Assembly: GCA_965215115.1 (NCBI GenBank)
Contig: OZ244050.1
Location: 806,001 to 870,000 of the forward strand
DNA: 64,000 nt
Direction of reading: 5' to 3'
From: CALDTK01 sp965215115
GTDB lineage: Bacteria; Bacteroidota; Bacteroidia; Chitinophagales; Saprospiraceae
Numbering within the stretch: position 1 is the stretch's first letter; each line of letters opens with the position of its first letter. Shown here piece by piece: positions 59,577 through 64,000 of this stretch. Under the pieces are notes generated by a model. That model ran no database searches. It saw only the letters and a program-made list of their open reading frames with translations, and was not told the origin of the DNA. A program made the translations under genes and the position numbers.

Positions 59577-61028
59577 TTACGGCCCAACGGTAGGGGCTAC
59601 TAAGGATGTGCTTGTTTTTGCACCACATAGTAGACTCCCCACCACCATCCCCACCCCACTCGCCACCGTCGCCCAGATGCTCGCGTCCACGCGCGTGTCC
59701 ACCGCGTTGCACACCAGCCACACCCCGCCCCCGGCCACGATCGCGCACCAGGCCCCGGTTACGTTCGCGCGCCGCCAGTAGAGCCCGGCCGTGAGCGGCA
59801 CGAACAGGCACACCATCAGCAGCACCGTGCTCGCCACCACGAGGGCGTGGATGTTGGCCTCCTGCACGGCGATGCCCGCGCTCGCCACCGCCACGCCGAT
59901 GGTGCTCAGGCGCGTGAAGTACAACAGCTGGCGGTCGGTGAGGCGCGGGAAGTAAGGCTTGACGAGGTTCTCCCCCACCACCGTCGCCGCCGACAGCATT
60001 GCCCCGCTCGAGGTGCTGAGGATCGCCGACACCAGCGCCCCGAAGAAGAGCATCTGCAGCGGGAGCCCCGCGTGATGGAGCACCACGTCGACCAGGAGGC
60101 GCTGCCCGTCCGCGTCGCCTTCGAGCAGTTCCGGGTACACCTGCGAGGCCGCCAGACCGATGAGCAGCGGCACGCACCCGATTACCGTTAGCAGCGCCGC
60201 ACTCAGCAGCAGGCCCCGGTAGCCCGCCCCCGCCGAGCGCGCCGAAAACACCCGCTGGTACACGTCCTGCGAGGGGATGCCCCCGATCCCGAAGGCCATC
60301 AGCATCGCGAGGTAGTCGAGGTGGCCGAGGAGTCCCGGCGCCGGCCGGGCGCTGTAGAAGGTGGCGGGTTTTTGCGAAAGCACCTCCCCCAAACCGCCCG
60401 CCTCCCCGAGCACGGCGTAGAGCAGGTAGCACAGCCCCCCGATGATGACCCCGCTCTGCAGCAGGTCCGTCACCGACACCGCCCACATGCCGCCGACGTA
60501 CGTGTACACCACCACCACGAGCGCCCCGAACGCCACACCCTGCCCGAGGCTCAAGCCCAGCACCGCCTCGAACACCAGCGCCAGGGCCGTGAACTGCGCC
60601 GCGATCCAGAAGCAGGTGCAGAACACCTGGATGCCGCTCGTGACGAGGTCCACGCTTACGCTAAAACGCGCCGCGAAGAAGTCCCCGAGCGTGACGATCC
60701 CCCGGCGGTACAGCGGCCTGGCGTAGAAGGCCGCGATGAGGATCATGCACAGAAACACCCCGAACACGTCCGTCACGACGCCGCGCGTGCCCTCGCGCAC
60801 GAACATCCCCGGCACCCCCATGATCATCTCGGGCCCGAACCAGGTCGCGAACACGGTCACGCCGACGAGCACGCTCGGCAGTTGGCGCCCGGCGAGCGTG
60901 AAGTCTTGCGAGGTGCGTATCCACCGCGCCGCGTAGAAGCCGATGGCGAGCGTGACGGCGAGGTAGGCGAGGATGGCGGCGGGGAGCAAGGCGGGCGCGA
61001 AGAAAGGGCGCGACCAACTCTCCAGCAC
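59577..61028 (-). CDS. Sodium:solute symporter (SSS family)
   Basis: Seen: 483 residues from GTG 61028; an in-frame stop lies five codons upstream (TAG). About thirteen transmembrane segments. Family features: AGRQLPSVLVGVTVFATWFGPE in the first unwound helix, GIGGIPSQDVYQRVFSA, and LVSAILSTSSGAMLSAATV, which carries the Ser residues of the second sodium site. Known role: sodium-driven uptake of small solutes such as sugars, amino acids, acetate or choline; substrate not determinable. It is divergent from the PAS kinase gene. Confidence 0.93.
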   Translation of the reverse strand: MLESWSRPFFAPALLPAAILAYLAVTLAIGFYAARWIRTSQDFTLAGRQLPSVLVGVTVFATWFGPEMIMGVPGMFVREGTRGVVTDVFGVFLCMILIAAFYARPLYRRGIVTLGDFFAARFSVSVDLVTSGIQVFCTCFWIAAQFTALALVFEAVLGLSLGQGVAFGALVVVVYTYVGGMWAVSVTDLLQSGVIIGGLCYLLYAVLGEAGGLGEVLSQKPATFYSARPAPGLLGHLDYLAMLMAFGIGGIPSQDVYQRVFSARSAGAGYRGLLLSAALLTVIGCVPLLIGLAASQVYPELLEGDADGQRLLVDVVLHHAGLPLQMLFFGALVSAILSTSSGAMLSAATVVGENLVKPYFPRLTDRQLLYFTRLSTIGVAVASAGIAVQEANIHALVVASTVLLMVCLFVPLTAGLYWRRANVTGAWCAIVAGGGVWLVCNAVDTRVDASIWATVASGVGMVVGSLLCGAKTSTSLVAPTVGP

Positions 61029-61094
61029 GGACGCCGCCTACTCACCCGGAAAAAGCATATCGTAAATTCATACTTCAAACTTGTAACTGTATTG

Positions 61095-61124
61095 TTGTAT
61101 CCCAGCAGCCTCTCCCTATTATTG
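61095..61124 (+). promoter_or_regulatory. Candidate Bacteroidota-type promoter for the PAS histidine kinase
   Basis: TTG at 61095-61097, 19 nt, then TATTATTG at 61117-61124 (TAnnTTTG with one mismatch). It ends 39 nt before ATG 61164, in an AT-rich stretch. Confidence 0.5.
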
Positions 61125-61163
61125 TGTAGCCCGCATCCGCGATCCGTATACCAAGCGCCCGCT

Positions 61164-63278
61164 ATGCACCATCCCCAGGAGCTCGCCACCGCACACCTCG
61201 ATCTCGCCACCGAGAACCGGGACCTGCGCCGCCGCCTCGACCTCGCCGAGCAGCGGCTCCTGGCCCTCACGCCCGCGGCCGAGGTCGGGGTCTGGCTCTG
61301 GCCCGATGTCTCGCGGGACAGCCTGTACGTAGACGCCAGCATCCGCGGGGCATCGGGCCTCCCCGGCGACAGGGAGTGGTTTACGGCCGACGAGGTCTTC
61401 GGCGCCCTGCACCCCGAGGACGGGCCGAGGGTCCGCGCGGCCGTCGAGGCCGCCGCGGCGGCGGGCGGGGCCTTCGAGCTCGTGCACCGGCTGCGCCCGC
61501 GCGACGGCGCCGCGTCCGGCAGCTACGTGCAGGTCAACGGCGAGGCCGTGCTCCGGGCCGGGCGTGCGCCCCTGGTCCGCGGCACGTCCCGGCTCATCGA
61601 CCGCGAGCGATCTGTCTCCCGCGAGCGCGACCGCCTACTCGTGGCCCTCGAGCGCATCGTGGCCACGGGCGGGGTCCAGGTCTGGGAGTGGCCCGCGGTG
61701 CACGAGGACGCCGTCAGGCTCAACGGCCTGCTCAATCGCCGGCGGCCTAGCCACGACGGCACCCAGGGCGGAGGCGACGGCACGCGTGACCATCAGGACG
61801 GAACGCCCAAAGGCACCCGAGCACCCCGCACCCGAGCACCCGGGCACCCGGGCACCCCGCACTCCGCACCCCGCACCTCCTCCTGGGAGGCCCTCGTCCA
61901 CCCGGACGACCTGGCCCACTTCCGAACCACCGTCGCGGAGCTACGCCACGGCACGCAGACCTTCGAGCTCGAGGTCCGCGTGAGTTTCGACGGCGAGCAC
62001 CACCGCTGGCAACTGATGCACGGCACGAGCGAATCGACCGCCGGGCGATCGCGATTCCCCCGGGTGCCCGCATTGATGTCGGTGCTCTCGGAGAGTCGCC
62101 CCGGGTCGGGCTCCGCGGGGTCACCCGCCGCCGCCGCATCGCTGAAGGCATGCGGGATCCTCGTCGACATCGAGGACCGCAAGCGCTACCAACAGGAGCT
62201 CGAACGCGTCAACGAGCAGCTGCGGCTCGTCACCGCCGGCACGAGTTCCGGGATCTGGGACTGGCCCGACATGGACGCCGACCACATCAACCTCTCCGCG
62301 GAGCTGGCCGACTTCATGGGGTACGCCCCGGCGGAGGTCGAGGACTCGATCGCGTGGCTCTTCGGGATCATCCACCCCGACGACCACGCGCACGTCGACG
62401 AGGACGTTTCGCGTGTCCGCAAAACGGGCGATAAGTACGTCTCGGAGTTCAGGGTCCGCACCAAGGACGGGCGCTACCGGTGGGTACGTTCGGCGGGGGT
62501 CGTCACCCTCGGCGCGGGCGGCCCGGGGGTCGACCGCCTCACGGGGGCCCTGTCGGACATCCACGACCGCGTCACGACCGAGCGCCGCCTCGCCGAGGCC
62601 AACCGGCAGCTCCGGGCCTTCGCCGACGTCGTGGCGCACGATCTGTCGGCGCCCCTGCGGCACGTGTGCGCCTACGCCGGACTCCTCCGCGAGGAGCACG
62701 GCACGAGCCTCGGCGCGACCGGCAACCGTTACCTCGACCACCTCACGCGCGCCGCCGACCAATCGGCCCACATGATCGCCGAGCTCCTGGAGTACTCCCG
62801 CACCGGGACCAGCGAGCTGCGCCCCGAGGAGATCGACCTCGGCGAACTCTGCGCCGAGTTGCGCGACCAACTCACCGTCGGCGGGCACGCCACTCACCTC
62901 ACGTGGGACATCGGCGCGCTGCCCACCGTGACGGCCGACCGGACGCACATGTTGATGCTGTTCCAGAACTTGCTCGCCAACGCCGTCAAGTTCACCTCGG
63001 GCACGCCCGCGGCCCGCGTCGAGGTGTTCGCCGGCCAGGGCACCGAACGCGAGTGCGCCATCGTGGTCAAGGACAACGGCGTCGGCTTCGACCAGGTCCA
63101 CGGGGAGCACATCTTCGAGGCCTTCGCGCGGGCGCACACGCGGGCGGAGTTCGCGGGCACGGGCATCGGGCTCGCCAACGTCGCCAGGATCGTGGCGCGG
63201 CACGAGGGGCGGATCGAGGCCGAGGGCGAGGTCGGGAAGGGGGCGACGTTTACGGTGTGGTTGCCGCGGGTGGGGTAA
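61164..63278 (+). CDS. Soluble PAS-domain histidine kinase
   Basis: Seen: 704 residues from ATG 61164. The open frame extends to 60321 but there runs opposite the symporter gene, so it is rejected. A coiled coil (about 8-35) is followed by three PAS/PAC units: about 38-140 (FGALHPEDGPRVRAAVE), 165-345 (ALVHPDDLAHFRTTV) and 350-470 (FGIIHPDDHAHVDEDV). The second PAS is interrupted by a repeat-encoded insert (TRAPRTRAPGHPG) and by a second Gly/Ser-rich insert near residue 310. The H-box is DVVAHDLSAPLRHVCAYAG (His about 494). The HATPase domain has LFQNLLANAVKFTSG, VVKDNGVGFD and GTGIGLANVARI. There are no transmembrane segments and no adjacent regulator. Confidence 0.92.
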   Translation: MHHPQELATAHLDLATENRDLRRRLDLAEQRLLALTPAAEVGVWLWPDVSRDSLYVDASIRGASGLPGDREWFTADEVFGALHPEDGPRVRAAVEAAAAAGGAFELVHRLRPRDGAASGSYVQVNGEAVLRAGRAPLVRGTSRLIDRERSVSRERDRLLVALERIVATGGVQVWEWPAVHEDAVRLNGLLNRRRPSHDGTQGGGDGTRDHQDGTPKGTRAPRTRAPGHPGTPHSAPRTSSWEALVHPDDLAHFRTTVAELRHGTQTFELEVRVSFDGEHHRWQLMHGTSESTAGRSRFPRVPALMSVLSESRPGSGSAGSPAAAASLKACGILVDIEDRKRYQQELERVNEQLRLVTAGTSSGIWDWPDMDADHINLSAELADFMGYAPAEVEDSIAWLFGIIHPDDHAHVDEDVSRVRKTGDKYVSEFRVRTKDGRYRWVRSAGVVTLGAGGPGVDRLTGALSDIHDRVTTERRLAEANRQLRAFADVVAHDLSAPLRHVCAYAGLLREEHGTSLGATGNRYLDHLTRAADQSAHMIAELLEYSRTGTSELRPEEIDLGELCAELRDQLTVGGHATHLTWDIGALPTVTADRTHMLMLFQNLLANAVKFTSGTPAARVEVFAGQGTERECAIVVKDNGVGFDQVHGEHIFEAFARAHTRAEFAGTGIGLANVARIVARHEGRIEAEGEVGKGATFTVWLPRVG
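61812..61879. repeat. GC-rich tandem repeat inside the second PAS domain
   Basis: Units of gcacccgagcaccccgcacc type encode Arg/Ala/Pro/Gly/His-rich residues between the first PAS strand and the SWEALVHPDDL helix. Same repeat family as 6191-6234 and 10295-10362, in the opposite orientation. Confidence 0.8.
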
Positions 63279-63325
63279 GGGGTAAGCCTGCGGTCTAGCT
63301 TGGCCAGCGCCTCGAGCGGCGCGGG

Positions 63326-64000
63326 CTACTGCACCACCACCTTCGCCACGCCCACCCCGCGGCCCTGCGCGTCGCGCACCCGCGCCACGTAAAGCCCGGC
63401 TGGCAAGCGCGATACGTCCACGGCGAGGCGCGTTTCCTCGGCACCGTAGGGCGTCTCGGCCAGCACCCGCCCGCTCACATCCGAGAGCGTGAGCGTACCA
63501 CCGACGTTTGTCTCGTTTTGCGGAAGCGTAACCCACGCCTCGCCGCGCGCCGGTACCGGGGATACCTGCAATCGCGCCAGACCGTCGGCCTCCCGGACGC
63601 CGACCACCGTCGCGGGCAGCGGCTCGTCGACGCTCGAGAAGAAGAACTCGCTGAAGCCGCGCACGCGCACGTCGACGTAGTAGTCGCCGTTGCCGTACGG
63701 GCCAGCCCCGAGAAAAGTCACCGCCTCCGCGCCGCCCGGGAAGGCCGCCGAGCAGGTCGTGGCCCGGACCTTCGCGATGGCCAGCAACTGGCGCGTGATA
63801 GAGGGATCGGTAAGGGCGCTGGAGGGGAAGAGGCCCGCGGCAATGAGGGGCTCCAGGTCCCTGCCGCTGACGTACAGGCGGACCTGCAGCGGCGCCGTCG
63901 GTTGGCGCTCGGGCACGATGGCGAGGTTGCGGTTGGCGTAGCGGACGTTGCCGTTGCCGAAACGGCGGAGCTCACCGCCGTGGCCGTAGTAGCTCGCGCG
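63326..64000 (-). CDS. Secreted protein with T9SS type A sorting domain (C-terminal 224 residues)
   Basis: Seen: the frame is open from the right edge to the stop at 63326; the N-terminus lies outside. The visible part begins SYYGHGGELRRFGNGNVRYA, then LQVRLYVSGRDLEPLIAAG, a beta-rich segment found in Bacteroidota surface proteins. It ends with a type A sorting tail (about the last 85 residues): LQVSPVPARGEAWVTLP, GTLTLSDVSGRVLAE, LDVSRLPAGLYVARV-type strand and VAKVVVQ. Proteins with this tail are exported by the T9SS. The catalytic or binding part is not visible, so no function can be assigned. It is convergent with the PAS kinase, 47 bp apart. Confidence 0.88.
   Translation of the reverse strand, partial: RASYYGHGGELRRFGNGNVRYANRNLAIVPERQPTAPLQVRLYVSGRDLEPLIAAGLFPSSALTDPSITRQLLAIAKVRATTCSAAFPGGAEAVTFLGAGPYGNGDYYVDVRVRGFSEFFFSSVDEPLPATVVGVREADGLARLQVSPVPARGEAWVTLPQNETNVGGTLTLSDVSGRVLAETPYGAEETRLAVDVSRLPAGLYVARVRDAQGRGVGVAKVVVQ

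Larger units (their letters stand above)
493..63527. repeat. Dispersed iterated motif family (TTTT-n-GCG-n-AAGC and variants)
   Basis: I counted about 42 copies, about half in each orientation. As TTTT...AAGC: 803, 3901, 8947, 10947, 12613, 17971, 20337, 26291, 27178, 29826, 30657, 36605, 39206, 43191, 47604, 48169, 51842, 54249, 57523, 60367, 63515. As GCTT...AAAAC: 493, 1657, 9607, 12282, 15836, 15891, 17024, 25676, 26345, 30407, 30980, 33033, 35215, 39905 (weak), 41312, 44426, 47821, 51447, 53570, 57195, 57588, 60654. Typical forms are GGTTTTGGCGAAAGC, TTTTGCGGAAGC, GCTTTCGCTAAAACC and CTTTCGGCAAAACC. Nearly all lie inside genes, in several reading frames, encoding for example GFGES, VLAKA, LSLKP or LPQNP. 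Confidence 0.8.

Noticed and set aside
60321..61163. N-terminal extension of the PAS kinase frame by about 280 codons
   Set aside because: It lies opposite the well-supported symporter gene and upstream of a good promoter; its translation is Arg/His/Glu-rich shadow sequence.
1..64000. tRNA, rRNA, riboswitch or replication origin
   Set aside because: No cloverleaf-like stems with a CCA-type end, no rRNA-like blocks, and no riboswitch consensus or DnaA-box cluster noticed.

Overview
The window looks like chromosome of a GC-rich member of the Bacteroidota, most likely a Saprospiria (Lewinella-like) bacterium. The taxon is an inference. It rests on type IX secretion (T9SS) signatures: a giant adhesin ending in a gliding-motility-type C-terminal domain, a PorP/SprF protein directly downstream, and a T9SS type A sorting tail at the right edge. 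Also consistent are a DUF3127 protein, C10 peptidases and promoters of the TTG-N(~20)-TAnnTTTG type. No rRNA, tRNA, CRISPR array or complete insertion sequence was seen.

Layout. 1-3.0 kb: an M16 zinc-protease lipoprotein (C-terminus cut by the window edge) divergent from an Ntn-type linear amide hydrolase. 3.2-5.4 kb: a type II restriction-modification pair with overlapping start and stop codons. 5.4-12.9 kb: housekeeping and repair genes, namely an SDR, DUF3127, DinB, two ArsC-fold proteins lacking the usual cysteine, an AlkA-like glycosylase, an endonuclease III-like protein, a GH73/LysM cell-wall hydrolase and an APH-like kinase. 13.1-16.9 kb: an RRM protein, a DUF937 protein, a lower-GC two-gene DUF2335 unit and a DASS-type anion symporter. 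17.0-20.1 kb: two membrane histidine kinases in tandem, overlapping by ATGA.

20.3-54.4 kb is a cell-surface locus on the plus strand: an approximately 10,120-residue adhesin (broken by one frameshift near 31,760), a PorP/SprF-family outer-membrane partner and a PD40/OmpA protein. The adhesin carries a signal peptide, DUF11-like domains, six SdrD B-like domains and a very long Ig/PKD-like array. It ends in a T9SS type B tail. The three genes probably work as secreted adhesin, dedicated T9SS/anchoring partner and peptidoglycan-linked OmpA.

54.4-64 kb: an aldose-1-epimerase lipoprotein, a stem-loop repeat cluster, a small secreted protein, and a lower-GC C10 cysteine protease plus lipoprotein pair. 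The protease's signal peptide is separated from its start codon by a 17-nt homopolymer tract. A sodium:solute symporter, a triple-PAS histidine kinase and the T9SS-sorted C-terminus of a further protein follow.

Main observations: (i) a short iterated motif of type TTTT-n-GCG-n-AAGC, about 42 copies on both strands and nearly all inside genes; (ii) the probable phase-variable C10 protease; (iii) repeats whose hairpin arms are swapped while their flanks are conserved; (iv) GGGGTGC-type tandem repeats inserted into protein linkers; (v) recent internal duplication inside the giant adhesin.
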